Positions 33,456 to 40,708 are shown, numbered from the stretch's first letter. The stretch: 64,000 nt of DNA from a virus (IMGVR_UViG_3300038696_000205:1-64000); one strand, 5' to 3'. Translations and numbers: made by a program. The notes: a model not told the origin generated them from the letters alone.

Positions 33456-33572
33456 TATCAAACGGCCAAATCAAAACGAATATTCGACAGGTTTATAAAG
33501 CCTAAAGAAGTAGATGAAAAATTTACCAAAAAAATAGCCCAAAAATTTTACCAAAAATTTTTTTGCATATGA

Positions 33573-33955
33573 CCTAACTAAATATTTAAAGTCAAAAAAT
33601 CTGGAGAACAAATAAAATTACATAATGGTACCAAAACGTTTTACCCCATATTAACCCAAAAAATTACCAGAAAAATTTTGTGAACGACATCATGTGGGGG
33701 TATATAGCACCAGTACGGGGGGTGTATAAGAGGGGTTACATAGGGGGGGTCTATGGGGGTATAGGGCACCCCTCCCTACGTTATAGCCTTAATAGGTATT
33801 CAGCTATACCCCACAAACAAACTACCGTTAGAACGTCTTAAAAGGATTCCTTTAATAACCTAATATAAAATAGGTTATTCGATGAACGGTAATTCCTAAT
33901 TTATTATGTTAAAGTTTTTTAATATAGAATAATTCTAAATAATAAAATAGGTACA
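33573..33955. other. Gene-free region with G-tract cluster
   Basis: No ORF is supported. It holds two copies of an AAATTTTACC-like element near its left edge (33530-33570), the G-run cluster at 33696-33766, and a 9-base hairpin AATAACCTA / TAGGTTATT at about 33856-33881. It separates the plus-strand operon from the minus-strand arm. Confidence 0.6.
33696..33766 (+). other. Putative G-quadruplex cluster
   Basis: G runs of 5, 6, 4, 7, 5 and 3 start at 33696, 33717, 33732, 33743, 33755 and 33764, with loops of 16, 9, 7, 5 and 4 bases. This is striking in an AT-rich genome. Confidence 0.55.
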
Positions 33956-33987
33956 AAAAAACTACCTTTATTAGAGGTAGTTTTTTT
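33955..33987. terminator. Convergent bidirectional terminator
   Basis: Thirteen-base stem AAAAAAACTACCT / AGGTAGTTTTTTT with loop TTATTAG. It ends both the plus-strand operon and the 34001-34570 minus gene. Confidence 0.85.
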
Positions 33988-34000
33988 ATTTATAATCGTT

Positions 34001-34570
34001 CTAAATTTCTAAACCTTGTAGTGCTAAGGTTTCACCGTTTTTAATCTTAAAGGTTTTGAAATTCATCTGATTTGATAATTTTTCAACCTTATTTTTCAAT
34101 TTCATATAGTTAGACCTGGTATCTTCGCCATATTCGATTGGACTAATAACTTTTTTGGTCATTAACAAGCCTTTAAAATAAAGATATTCATCTTTAGTGG
34201 CTAAACCTTTAGCTAGGCTAACATACGCTTCAATTTGCGCTTTAGATTTTACCATGGTTGAATCGCCCTCGGCTAACAATTTCGCCTTAATTTCCTCGCT
34301 AGAGGTTCTTTTAACAAGACTGGCAACAAGTTTGTTGTAAACGTTTTTAACGTTATCTTTGTTGTCTACATTATATAGTTCTACTAATTTACGTCTAACT
34401 TCGATTGATTGGAGGCTGTTTAAGTCCTTTATAAGCCTTTTTTCATAACTAAAGCCTACCAATATGGTTTGGTTTGAAATCTCGCCTTGTGAGTTCTCAT
34501 AGTTCCTAATACCTACAAAAGAAGTACCTTTGATTTGCTTTGCTGCTACGATTGTTTTTAATACTGACAT
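34001..34570 (-). CDS. Hypothetical protein, 189 aa
   Basis: Lys-rich, mostly helical (SVLKTIVAAKQIKGTSFVGI at the start). No motif recognised. Promoter with TATCTTTA at 34608-34615, 38 bases upstream. Confidence 0.6.
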   Translation of the reverse strand: MSVLKTIVAAKQIKGTSFVGIRNYENSQGEISNQTILVGFSYEKRLIKDLNSLQSIEVRRKLVELYNVDNKDNVKNVYNKLVASLVKRTSSEEIKAKLLAEGDSTMVKSKAQIEAYVSLAKGLATKDEYLYFKGLLMTKKVISPIEYGEDTRSNYMKLKNKVEKLSNQMNFKTFKIKNGETLALQGLEI

Positions 34571-34607
34571 AATTTCTAAATTTTAAGGTTCATATTGTTT
34601 GATGGTG

Positions 34608-34615
34608 TAAAGATA
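34608..34615 (-). promoter_or_regulatory. -7 box for the 189-aa gene
   Basis: TATCTTTA on the minus strand. The -33 position reads ACATAAAT, so it is a weaker match than the other promoters. Confidence 0.4.
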
Positions 34616-34687
34616 CAAAAACATATTTGATATTTATGTTAATAAATGTTAAAGTTTTTAATATTATAAAATATAATTTATTATTTA

Positions 34688-34750
34688 GCTATTGGACGTA
34701 ACGGAGTCTACTCTACTAAGGTGTTACCTCAGCCCGTATCTTTCTACATT
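34688..34750 (-). ncRNA. Repeated small RNA family, copy 1
   Basis: Minus-strand copy: ATGTAGAAAGATACGGGCTG, then AGGTAACACCTTAGTAGAG and TAGACTCCG. Hairpin 2 is CTGAGG / CCTTAG, with compensatory changes compared with CTGAC / GTCAG of copy 5. Has its own promoter at 34752-34783. No ORF. Confidence 0.7.
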
Positions 34751-34751
34751 G

Positions 34752-34783
34752 TAAAGGTACAAATAAAAATCCTAACTACAAAA
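34752..34783 (-). promoter_or_regulatory. Promoter of small RNA copy 1 with overlapping hairpin
   Basis: TTTTGTAG, 16 bases, TACCTTTA. Stem AAATCCTAA / TTAGGATTT (to about 34799) embeds the -33 box and the T-rich spacer forms the U-tract. Confidence 0.6.
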
Positions 34784-34825
34784 GTAATTAGGATTTATTT
34801 TTAGTTAATATGTTATCTAGTTATC

Positions 34826-34951
34826 CTAGAATAACGATACGATAGCCAATATAATAGCTATTAATAAGCTACCTAGTACAAAGGTCGCTAAAAGTCTGGC
34901 TATAATTAAATAAATCATTCCAATTGTGATACTGTTTTTTAAGGTTTCCAT
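34826..34951 (-). CDS. Small membrane protein, 41 aa
   Basis: ATG at 34951 behind the promoter at 34986. Product METLKNSITIGMIYLIIARL..., two hydrophobic stretches (TIGMIYLIIARLLATFVLG and LLIAIILAIVSLF). Function unknown. Confidence 0.6.
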   Translation of the reverse strand: METLKNSITIGMIYLIIARLLATFVLGSLLIAIILAIVSLF

Positions 34952-34985
34952 GTTATATATTTTTAGGTTTATATTATTTGATACT

Positions 34986-35017
34986 CAAAGATAATTTTTT
35001 TATCCGTAACCACCAAA
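34986..35017 (-). promoter_or_regulatory. Promoter of the 41-aa membrane protein
   Basis: TTTGGTGG, 16 bases, TATCTTTG. Confidence 0.7.
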
Positions 35018-35106
35018 AATAATCGATGAACTACATCATTTTTATTAAAATTGGATATTATTAAATAATATTTGTTAATTCGTTAGATTATTAGAAATAT
35101 GGTTTG

Positions 35107-35114
35107 TATCTTTG
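35107..35114 (+). promoter_or_regulatory. -7 box for the 98-aa plus gene
   Basis: TATCTTTG, 36 bases before the ATG at 35151. No good TTTG is seen at the expected -33 place. Confidence 0.5.
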
Positions 35115-35150
35115 CCATGAACAAATATTATAACCTTTAATTTTTAAGAT

Positions 35151-35447
35151 ATGGAAAGTTTGTCAATTTATGGTCGTGCGCACAATGTAACATCTGAAAT
35201 AGAAATCTTCAATGATTCCGAGTTCGGTATGGATGTGGTAATTTGTCGATATGATGATGGTATTGAGGTTCGCAGAAATTGCACCGAGTTTCATCACTTG
35301 TTCGACACCAAAGAAGAAATCTTATTCAGCCATTGCGCATCAGCTTTTGAGTCCGACATACATACTACGGGTGGAACGATTAGTTACGATAAGATTAAAT
35401 GGATTATTGTGGAACACGCTACCAAATTACATGATAGCCACCGATAA
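35151..35447 (+). CDS. Hypothetical protein, 98 aa
   Basis: One of few plus-strand protein genes in the right arm. Beta-rich N-terminal half (MDVVICRYDDGIEVRRNCTE) and a His/Thr-rich end (HTTGGTISYDKIKWIIVEHA). Own promoter and own terminator at 35466-35489. Family unknown. Confidence 0.6.
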   Translation: MESLSIYGRAHNVTSEIEIFNDSEFGMDVVICRYDDGIEVRRNCTEFHHLFDTKEEILFSHCASAFESDIHTTGGTISYDKIKWIIVEHATKLHDSHR

Positions 35448-35465
35448 TGGCTAACATCAAATAAG

Positions 35466-35489
35466 AAACCCCTAAATGGGGTTTTTTTT
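35466..35489 (+). terminator. Intrinsic terminator
   Basis: Stem AAACCCC / GGGGTTT, loop TAAAT, followed by TTTTT. Confidence 0.8.
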
Positions 35490-35505
35490 GTTGCTTGTTT
35501 TATAC

Positions 35506-35538
35506 AAAAAAAAAAGGTGCCGATTAATCAGCACCTTT
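35506..35538 (-). terminator. Intrinsic terminator of the 35567 gene
   Basis: Stem AAAGGTGC / GCACCTTT with a ten-base loop and a long T run on the minus strand. Confidence 0.75.
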
Positions 35539-35566
35539 AAATATGATGTACACAAATGTGTATATA

Positions 35567-35797
35567 TTAGTCTTGGTAGACTGGTTCTATTAATGTTCCG
35601 TCTTCCGTTTCTATTGTTTGACCCTCCCAAAGTACCATGTACTCTAGTTCATCCCATTCGTAGCCATCTATTAAGGCTTGGTTTACATTTTCATCATCGA
35701 CTACATCAAAGATGCTTGTACCGTCTGTAAGGTATTCAGAAGCTCTATATGGGTGGTCGATTGCTACTTTTAAATCGGCTAAGGTATTAATTTTCAT
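35567..35797 (-). CDS. Hypothetical acidic protein, 76 aa
   Basis: The ATG at 35797 is set by the promoter at 35821; an upstream in-frame start is upstream of it. Product MKINTLADLKVAIDHPYRAS..., rich in Asp/Glu. Unknown family. Confidence 0.6.
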   Translation of the reverse strand: MKINTLADLKVAIDHPYRASEYLTDGTSIFDVVDDENVNQALIDGYEWDELEYMVLWEGQTIETEDGTLIEPVYQD

Positions 35798-35820
35798 GTG
35801 GTTTGTTTTATTGTTCCCTA

Positions 35821-35852
35821 CAAAGATAAGTATAATAATTGTATTATACAAA
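35821..35852 (-). promoter_or_regulatory. Promoter of the 76-aa gene
   Basis: TTTGTATA, 16 bases, TATCTTTG. Confidence 0.6.
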
Positions 35853-36542
35853 TTTAATCGTAAGAAAAAATGAATTAATATCAGCTATGTGTTTGTAGTG
35901 TGTAAACGTTGCAATTTCTTTTTTGTTTTGGTAGGTGTAAGATAGTTCGCTATCGTATGATGGTTCATAATTTATTTTCATTACCATTGTACCCATGACA
36001 TAAAATGACACCTCATACGTTGTCATTTCTTCAATGAAATCATCATCGTTAATGAAGCGTTTTTCCATTTTCTTCTTTAGGGTTACGTTACCCTGAAAAC
36101 CGCTACGATTGTTTTTTACATTAAAGGTAGTGTTTTCAGCATCTATTTTATTATCGACCATTTGAAAATCATTTTCATCTTTGCCCCAAACTAAATCTGT
36201 ATCGTTCTTCTTTAATTTTGTTACTATAATATCATCAATGATATAGTCTTCTTGTTCGTGGGTGCTTGCTATACGGTCTTATATAATTTTAACAAACCCT
36301 TGTATTCTATTATTAAAGAATTTTTTAGCTATTGCATCATCAAAAGAGGACATTCCCATCAATATGGTATGTTCTTCGTCATACCTTGGATAGTTTGAGT
36401 TGCCTATCGTTTCTGGCAATAAATAATTAAAGGCGTATAGGTTATCTGAACCATCGGTTTTACCCTCGTTCTTATTTGATAGTTCAAGAAAGTTTTTAAT
36501 AAATTCGTTGGTTAGTTCCTGTAAATTATCAGCTATTTTCAT
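35844..36542 (-). pseudogene. Hypothetical gene split by one in-frame TAA
   Basis: From the ATG at 36542 the frame runs 87 codons (MKIADNLQELTNEFIKNFLE...) to TAA at 36279-36281 and then continues without another stop to 35844 for 144 codons (DRIASTHEQEDYIIDDIIVT...). No promoter lies between. The two halves look like one 232-codon gene with a nonsense change; the second half could start anew at the ATG at 36161. Confidence 0.5.
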
Positions 36543-36584
36543 GTGGGTTGTTTTGTTTAATACTCCCGTTGGTCGGGCTTACCA

Positions 36585-36616
36585 CAAAGATACAAAATAA
36601 AAACAACCCCACCTAA
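36585..36616 (-). promoter_or_regulatory. Promoter with overlapping terminator and leader hairpin
   Basis: TTAGGTGG, 16 bases, TATCTTTG. Stem AACCCCA / TGGGGTT embeds the -33 box. The leader carries CCCG-ACCAA-CGGG, shared with 44864. Confidence 0.65.
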
Positions 36617-36670
36617 TTTTGATGGGGTTATTTTTATTAAAATTTTAAAATAAAACTTTAACATATTATA

Positions 36671-36702
36671 TTTTGTAGTCTCAAATAAAAGGCTTATCTT
36701 TG
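36671..36702 (+). promoter_or_regulatory. Promoter of small RNA copy 2
   Basis: TTTTGTAG, 16 bases, TATCTTTG, preceded by ACTTTAACATATTATA as in copies 3 and 6. Confidence 0.7.
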
Positions 36703-36705
36703 TAG

Positions 36706-36795
36706 TGTGCAAGAGACACGGGCTGAGAAATCAGAAGAGTAGACTCCGTTATGCAACTGCGTCAGCGTTGCTAGACTCCGACCTACCTTATACTC
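36706..36795 (+). ncRNA. Repeated small RNA family, copy 2
   Basis: GTGTGCAAGAGACACGGG, hairpin CTGA-GAAA-TCAG, then AGAGTAGACTCCG. It has a unique insertion with stem GCAAC / GTTGC and a second TAGACTCCGACCTACC. Hairpin 1 is GTGT / ACAC. Confidence 0.75.
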
Positions 36796-36820
36796 AAATA
36801 TTTTGTTTTTAAAAAAAAAT

Positions 36821-36850
36821 AACCTAGAATAGAAATTTCTATTCTAGGTT
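36821..36850 (-). terminator. Terminator with 15-base palindrome
   Basis: AACCTAGAATAGAAA and its exact complement. On the minus strand it is followed by nine T after TA; it ends the 56-aa gene and may also end small RNA copy 2. Confidence 0.75.
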
Positions 36851-36859
36851 AAAGTTATT

Positions 36860-37030
36860 TTAGATTAATCCTATTGATAACAATACGGACTCGTGACCAT
36901 GCTCACAATGTCCATCAGGCTCAACCTCGCAACCATCTGAACAACAAGCTGGAACTACTGAATCCATACATTCAATCAACTCTAGTCCGTGTAATCTTAA
37001 TGCTGCACCCGCTGAAATTTTCTTACCCAT
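36860..37030 (-). CDS. Small Cys-rich protein, 56 aa
   Basis: ATG at 37030. Product MGKKISAGAALRLHGLELIE..., with CCSDGCEVEPDGHCEHGHE, four Cys and three His that could bind a metal. Recurs in phage genomes as a conserved small protein as far as I recall; role unknown. Confidence 0.65.
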   Translation of the reverse strand: MGKKISAGAALRLHGLELIECMDSVVPACCSDGCEVEPDGHCEHGHESVLLSIGLI

Positions 37031-37066
37031 AATAATATATTTTAAGGTTTATGTTATTTGTTACAT

Positions 37067-37098
37067 CAAAGATAAGAATAATAATTGAATAAACCTAA
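37067..37098 (-). promoter_or_regulatory. Promoter of the 56-aa gene
   Basis: TTAGGTTT, 16 bases, TATCTTTG; ATG 36 bases downstream. Confidence 0.65.
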
Positions 37099-37105
37099 TT
37101 TTGTT

Positions 37106-37489
37106 TTAAATCTTTTCAAAAAGTTCTTCTATACTATATGGTGTTGTATGTGAACCGCAATACTCCCGTAAATCTTTAGTAATTAAAACGTAATCATCAT
37201 AACTACCGATAGGCGCATAAACTTTAGCAGACGTAATAAAACCATAATCACCACTTTTAAGTTTTACTATCTCACCTACTTTATTACCCTCTAATTCTTT
37301 AATGTATCTCGGTTTGATAAATTTATTAACGTTTCCATCTTTATCACAAATAAATGAAAGTTCATTATGGATTAATTTTGGTTTATCCAATAGGATACTT
37401 TGTATCCAAAGTTCGTCACCCTCTTTAAAAATATGGGCAAGACTATTAATCGTTAACCTTGCCCTAACCTTAATTTTTTTACCTCTCAT
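37106..37489 (-). CDS. Hypothetical protein, 127 aa
   Basis: Starts MRGKKIKVRARLTINSLAHI; probably a small beta-barrel (GDELWIQSILLDKPKLIHNE). Follows the 75-aa gene by 2 bases. Unknown family. Confidence 0.6.
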   Translation of the reverse strand: MRGKKIKVRARLTINSLAHIFKEGDELWIQSILLDKPKLIHNELSFICDKDGNVNKFIKPRYIKELEGNKVGEIVKLKSGDYGFITSAKVYAPIGSYDDYVLITKDLREYCGSHTTPYSIEELFEKI

Positions 37490-37491
37490 AA

Positions 37492-37719
37492 TTATACAAA
37501 TCTGTTTATATCGTTACCGCACATTTGCTTTGCACGGCTAATAAATTCGTCCTTAGAAGCCATCATAAGAATATCTCTAGTGTCCTTATCGAACCAGTAA
37601 GAAACACCCTCATCTTTGGTATTTTCGACTAGAATCTCGTTTGTCATGTTGAATTGACCTTTAGCCATCCCATCACCCTCGTTTAATTCAAATTGACCTA
37701 TTTTTCTTAGAACTTTCAT
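37492..37719 (-). CDS. Hypothetical protein, 75 aa (duplicated gene)
   Basis: Nearly the same as the 38983-39210 product: MKVLRKIGQFELNEGDG, ...VENTKDEGVSYWF, ...RAKQMCGNDINRFV. Recent duplication. Function unknown. Confidence 0.65.
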   Translation of the reverse strand: MKVLRKIGQFELNEGDGMAKGQFNMTNEILVENTKDEGVSYWFDKDTRDILMMASKDEFISRAKQMCGNDINRFV

Positions 37720-37746
37720 AATAATAAGGTTTATATTGTTCGTTAC

Positions 37747-37778
37747 TCAAAGATACGAAATAAAAACAACTCTACCAA
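37747..37778 (-). promoter_or_regulatory. Promoter with overlapping terminator
   Basis: TTTGGTAG, 16 bases, TATCTTTG. Stem AACTCTA / TAGAGTT (to 37795) embeds the -33 box; spacer GTTTTTATTTCG is the U-tract. Confidence 0.75.
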
Positions 37779-37801
37779 ATTAATGATAGAGTTATTTTAA
37801 A

Positions 37802-38137
37802 TTATTTTACATATTCGTCAACCCGTTCAATTTTGTTGTCGATAACATCTACCAAATCTTCAAAGTAAATATCTTCGATAACCTCTTTTACAGTACCCCT
37901 AGTACTAGTAAGGTAGATATTGTAAAGGTCTGAACCGTTAACTGAAATATAAACATGACCTTTATGGTGGTGTCCGTTTACCTTGAATCTAAGGAACTTA
38001 TTATACAAGTTCATCCATGCTTGACCACCCCAACTAAAAAACTTAAGACCGCCAGTCCTAAGAAGTCTCAAGGTTTCATTAACGTCTTGTTGTCTCATTG
38101 ATTTTGATAACTCTGATGTGTTTATTTTGTTTGACAT
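37802..38137 (-). CDS. Hypothetical protein, 111 aa
   Basis: Contains LRLLRTGGLKFFSWGGQAW and FKVNGHHHKGHVYISVNG, a pattern found in other phage proteins of unknown function. Own promoter at 38166. Confidence 0.6.
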   Translation of the reverse strand: MSNKINTSELSKSMRQQDVNETLRLLRTGGLKFFSWGGQAWMNLYNKFLRFKVNGHHHKGHVYISVNGSDLYNIYLTSTRGTVKEVIEDIYFEDLVDVIDNKIERVDEYVK

Positions 38138-38165
38138 GATATAAGGTTTAATTATTAATAATAAT

Positions 38166-38197
38166 CAAAGATATGAAATAAAAACTATAACAACTAA
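38166..38197 (-). promoter_or_regulatory. Promoter of the 111-aa gene
   Basis: TTAGTTGT, 16 bases, TATCTTTG. Confidence 0.55.
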
Positions 38198-38240
38198 TTA
38201 TTTAACATTTAATTTTATTTTAAAACTTTAACATATTATA

Positions 38241-38272
38241 TTTTGTAGTCTGGAATAATAGCCGTATCTTTA
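38241..38272 (+). promoter_or_regulatory. Promoter of small RNA copy 3
   Basis: TTTTGTAG, 16 bases, TATCTTTA. Confidence 0.7.
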
Positions 38273-38273
38273 C

Positions 38274-38338
38274 GGTGTACAAAGATACGGTCTGACCCAG
38301 CAAGTTAGTAGAGTAGACTCCGTTGCACCATATACTGA
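38274..38338 (+). ncRNA. Repeated small RNA family, copy 3
   Basis: GGTGTACAAAGATACGGT, hairpin CTGAC-CCAGCAA-GTTAG, then TAGAGTAGACTCCGTTGC. ACGG / CCGT could close a larger helix. Terminator at 38356-38379. Confidence 0.75.
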
Positions 38339-38355
38339 AAATTCTTTTAAATGGA

Positions 38356-38379
38356 AAATGAGGTTTTTACACCTCATTT
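38356..38379 (+). terminator. Terminator after small RNA copy 3
   Basis: Stem AAATGAGGT / ACCTCATTT with loop TTTTAC, then ATTTTA. Confidence 0.7.
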
Positions 38380-38382
38380 ATT

Positions 38383-38906
38383 TTAGTAATTTTGGATTTG
38401 CTCCAAGACATATTTCTCATTATATGCGTGTGGATAACATTTTGAACATGATGCTTTACGCTTCCTTTTTTTATGTGAGGGACTTTCCGTACCACAAGAG
38501 TTACATTTCATGGTATATTTAGATTGAACGCTACTAGAGTGCTTAATACTAGAGCATCGCTCCCCATCGCAACCTATCGCTAGCGCAATACTTCTCCATT
38601 GCCAGTCGTGTGAACTTTTCCCCTAACCTCAAAATCTATGGCGTGGGCTATCTCGTGCAATATTGTATTTTTCCAAGTGGATAGCGGATTTTCACTATTT
38701 TCAATTATCCAACTGGATAGGGCAACCGTTTTCCTAGATTTACTACAAGTACCCAAAGCTGTTTTTTTCGTGTGGAAAACAAACCGCCATCCCAATTTAG
38801 CCATATTATAGACGTTACCTCTATAAACAAAATCGTTGGACATATACTCTAAAGCTAATTTCTTAATCGTTACTAGGTCGCTATTTACTTTTGTAGTTGT
38901 ACACAT
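38383..38906 (-). pseudogene. SprT-like zinc protein with a 2-base frameshift
   Basis: The first frame has WKNTILHEIAHAIDFEVRGKVH (HExxH, SprT type) and stops at 38580. Near 38608-38612 an extra CA shifts the frame; the other frame continues HDWQWRSIALAIGCDGERCS, ...MKCNSCGTESPSHKKRK...CSKCYPH to the TAA at 38383, which is the SprT C-terminal zinc domain. The two parts are colinear with the family, so one indel inactivates or recodes the gene. Upper ATG at 38906. Confidence 0.7.
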
Positions 38907-38934
38907 AATATATGGTTTATTTGTTATCGTTAAT

Positions 38935-38966
38935 CAAAGATATTAAATAATATTTAAAATTCTTAA
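38935..38966 (-). promoter_or_regulatory. Promoter of the SprT-like gene
   Basis: TATCTTTG with a weak -33 region (TTAAGAAT). Confidence 0.5.
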
Positions 38967-38982
38967 TTATTTAACATTTAAT

Positions 38983-39210
38983 TTAAACAAACCGATTAAT
39001 ATCATTACCGCACATTTGTTTAGCACGGCTAATAAATTCATCACTAGAGGCTAACATAAGTATATCCTTAGTATCGTTACCAAACCAGTAAGAAACTCCC
39101 TCATCTTTGGTATTTTCCACCAGTATTTTATTGGTCATATTAAATAGACCTTTAGCCGCTCCATCACCCTGATTTAATTCAAACTGACCTATTTTTTTTA
39201 AGATTTTCAT
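38983..39210 (-). CDS. Hypothetical protein, 75 aa (duplicated gene)
   Basis: ATG at 39210 fits the promoter at 39240 and the paralogue at 37492-37719. Product MKILKKIGQFELNQGDG... ending RAKQMCGNDINRFV. Confidence 0.65.
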   Translation of the reverse strand: MKILKKIGQFELNQGDGAAKGLFNMTNKILVENTKDEGVSYWFGNDTKDILMLASSDEFISRAKQMCGNDINRFV

Positions 39211-39239
39211 GATATTATGGTTTAAATTATTTGTTACAT

Positions 39240-39271
39240 CAAAGATACAAATAATAAATGTAACTACCAAA
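39240..39271 (-). promoter_or_regulatory. Promoter of the second 75-aa gene
   Basis: TTTGGTAG, 16 bases, TATCTTTG. Confidence 0.75.
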
Positions 39272-39290
39272 TAAAAATATTAAATAAAAA

Positions 39291-39322
39291 CTTGTGTATT
39301 AAAAAACTTTGTTTTATATTTG
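39291..39322 (+). promoter_or_regulatory. Promoter of a short transcript
   Basis: TTG, 20 bases, TATATTTG; only about 70 bases separate it from the convergent gene end at 39403. Confidence 0.5.
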
Positions 39323-39326
39323 CAAC

Positions 39327-39396
39327 CGCATTAAAGCAGACTATTGGGAATCACCAGTATAATGTACGGTATAATATACTGGTGAGTTTTAACATA
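39327..39396 (+). ncRNA. Candidate short RNA with strong hairpin
   Basis: No ORF. Ends in stem CACCAGTAT / ATACTGGTG with a 15-base loop, followed by AGTTTT. It could also serve as the terminator of the minus gene ending at 39403. Confidence 0.45.
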
Positions 39397-39402
39397 ATGT
39401 GT

Positions 39403-39756
39403 CTACCACATGCCGTAGGCTTCTCTATTTAGCTCTACTTTACTTTCAATCCATTTCAATACTTTTTCAGAATAGTAGGGTGTGCCGTTTTCTTCTAGGA
39501 AATTGCTTAACTTTCTTCGCACGTTTCTTGCATCTATACTGGTTTCCATTTTCAGGACGGTTCTTTTGCTGTAATAATCCCTGAACTCTAATGTGAGGTC
39601 GTTACCCTTAATGATAACACAAATAATACCACCTACCACGGACTCGCCAATCTTGAAACTTTTAGTTGCCTTTAACATCTTATAACTTATTTTGGTTAAT
39701 AATTTTAGCCGTTTGTCGAACCCATGTACACATTTGTGTATATTGCTATTCCACAT
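39403..39756 (-). CDS. Hypothetical protein, 117 aa
   Basis: The ATG at 39756 lies only 3 bases below the -7 box, so the message would be nearly leaderless; an upstream in-frame ATG (39789) is inside the promoter and the next internal one is 39678. Product MWNSNIHKCVHGFDKRLKLL..., then beta-rich GESVVGGIICVIIKGNDLTL. Family unknown. Confidence 0.5.
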   Translation of the reverse strand: MWNSNIHKCVHGFDKRLKLLTKISYKMLKATKSFKIGESVVGGIICVIIKGNDLTLEFRDYYSKRTVLKMETSIDARNVRRKLSNFLEENGTPYYSEKVLKWIESKVELNREAYGMW

Positions 39757-39758
39757 AT

Positions 39759-39790
39759 CAAAGATAATACTTTTAATTGAATCTACCAAA
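39759..39790 (-). promoter_or_regulatory. Promoter of the 117-aa gene
   Basis: TTTGGTAG, 16 bases, TATCTTTG. The palindrome GTACACATTTGTGTAT lies just downstream (39725-39740). Confidence 0.7.
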
Positions 39791-39810
39791 CATTATTTAC
39801 AAATAAAAAG

Positions 39811-39836
39811 GTTCGCACAATTAAGTACGAACCTCC
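39811..39836. terminator. Hairpin between gene ends
   Basis: Stem AGGTTCG / CGAACCT with a 12-base loop, downstream of the 39901-40386 gene; weak T tract on the minus strand. Confidence 0.45.
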
Positions 39837-39900
39837 TAACAAACAACAGGGAACCACCCCTATAACCAGTTTAGTACTGGTCAAACATCAACATCAAATC

Positions 39901-40386
39901 TTATATCGTTATTGATAGCGAACCATCTAAGGTTTTGCTATTTTCACCCCATGGCTTGAAACTAAAACCTATGTTTCTTTTTGGGAATATCTCTTTATAT
40001 AATTCAAAAGGTCTTCCCCAGTCGTCAGCATCACCATCACTAGTAACCTTTGTACTTCTAATGTGGTATTTAATTGACATTAAGAATAAACATACCGCCA
40101 AATCATAAGGCTTCCTAGCGGTCTTACAGAAATTATAATCAACCTCGCCCAAATCAATTAACATAGACTCATGGTCAAGTCCAAATTTAGAATTACCATT
40201 GAACGATATAAAGTCGTCATAGTAAACTACTCCATGTTTTTCACCCAAACCATCATGTAGGGTAAAGTGGTCTTCAAATTCAGGATTTGTAACAAAAGCT
40301 TCAATAGCTTTCATATCGGCTGTTAATTTCTTAAAGTTTCTTTTTGAAACTTCTCTTGACATACTAAAATAATGTGTGTAACCCAT
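39901..40386 (-). CDS. MGYTHY-family phage protein, 161 aa
   Basis: Starts MGYTHYFSMS and contains FISFNGNSKFGLDHESM and FCKTARKPYDLAVCLFL, the conserved blocks of a protein family found in many phages. No enzymatic function is known to me. Own promoter at 40412. Confidence 0.7.
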   Translation of the reverse strand: MGYTHYFSMSREVSKRNFKKLTADMKAIEAFVTNPEFEDHFTLHDGLGEKHGVVYYDDFISFNGNSKFGLDHESMLIDLGEVDYNFCKTARKPYDLAVCLFLMSIKYHIRSTKVTSDGDADDWGRPFELYKEIFPKRNIGFSFKPWGENSKTLDGSLSITI

Positions 40387-40411
40387 AATATAATTGTTTA
40401 TTTGTTCCCTA

Positions 40412-40443
40412 CAAAGATAATACTTTTAATTGAATCTACCAAA
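40412..40443 (-). promoter_or_regulatory. Promoter of the MGYTHY-family gene
   Basis: TTTGGTAG, 16 bases, TATCTTTG; sequence is identical to the promoter at 39759. Confidence 0.75.
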
Positions 40444-40469
40444 CATTATTTAATATTTTTAATATAAAA

Positions 40470-40708
40470 GGTAAGAAGCATTGTTTATCTCGCCCATACA
40501 CCCTTTAAGGGGTGCGTTCCCAGTCGGCTCATGGCAGACTATTTGCGAATGCAGGAATATTTTACCTGTACCTTCCTCTTGTGGTACAGTACTCCTTACC
40601 AATTAATTAAACCGTCAACCCTCGGTGCTACTTTTAAGTTTCTAGTTATGTGAGGGTAATTTTATATAGTTCACTAATCTATACTTCACAATAACGGTTA
40701 TTTTCTAC
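40470..40708 (-). ncRNA. Candidate structured RNA, about 240 nt
   Basis: Gene-free stretch behind a full promoter (40713-40744). On the minus strand: stem ACCCTC / GAGGGT (around 40622-40659), then a domain closed by GGTAAGGAG (40600-40592) and CTTCTTACC (40478-40470). The domain encloses hairpins CTGTACC / GGTACAG and CACCC / GGGTG. No ORF above 30 codons fits. No known RNA family recognised. Confidence 0.6.

Noticed and set aside
30286-36281. Genome-wide stop codon reassignment
   Set aside because: TAG, TAA and TGA all end well-supported genes here (for example TAG at 30297 and TAA at 18186), so the in-frame stops are local events.
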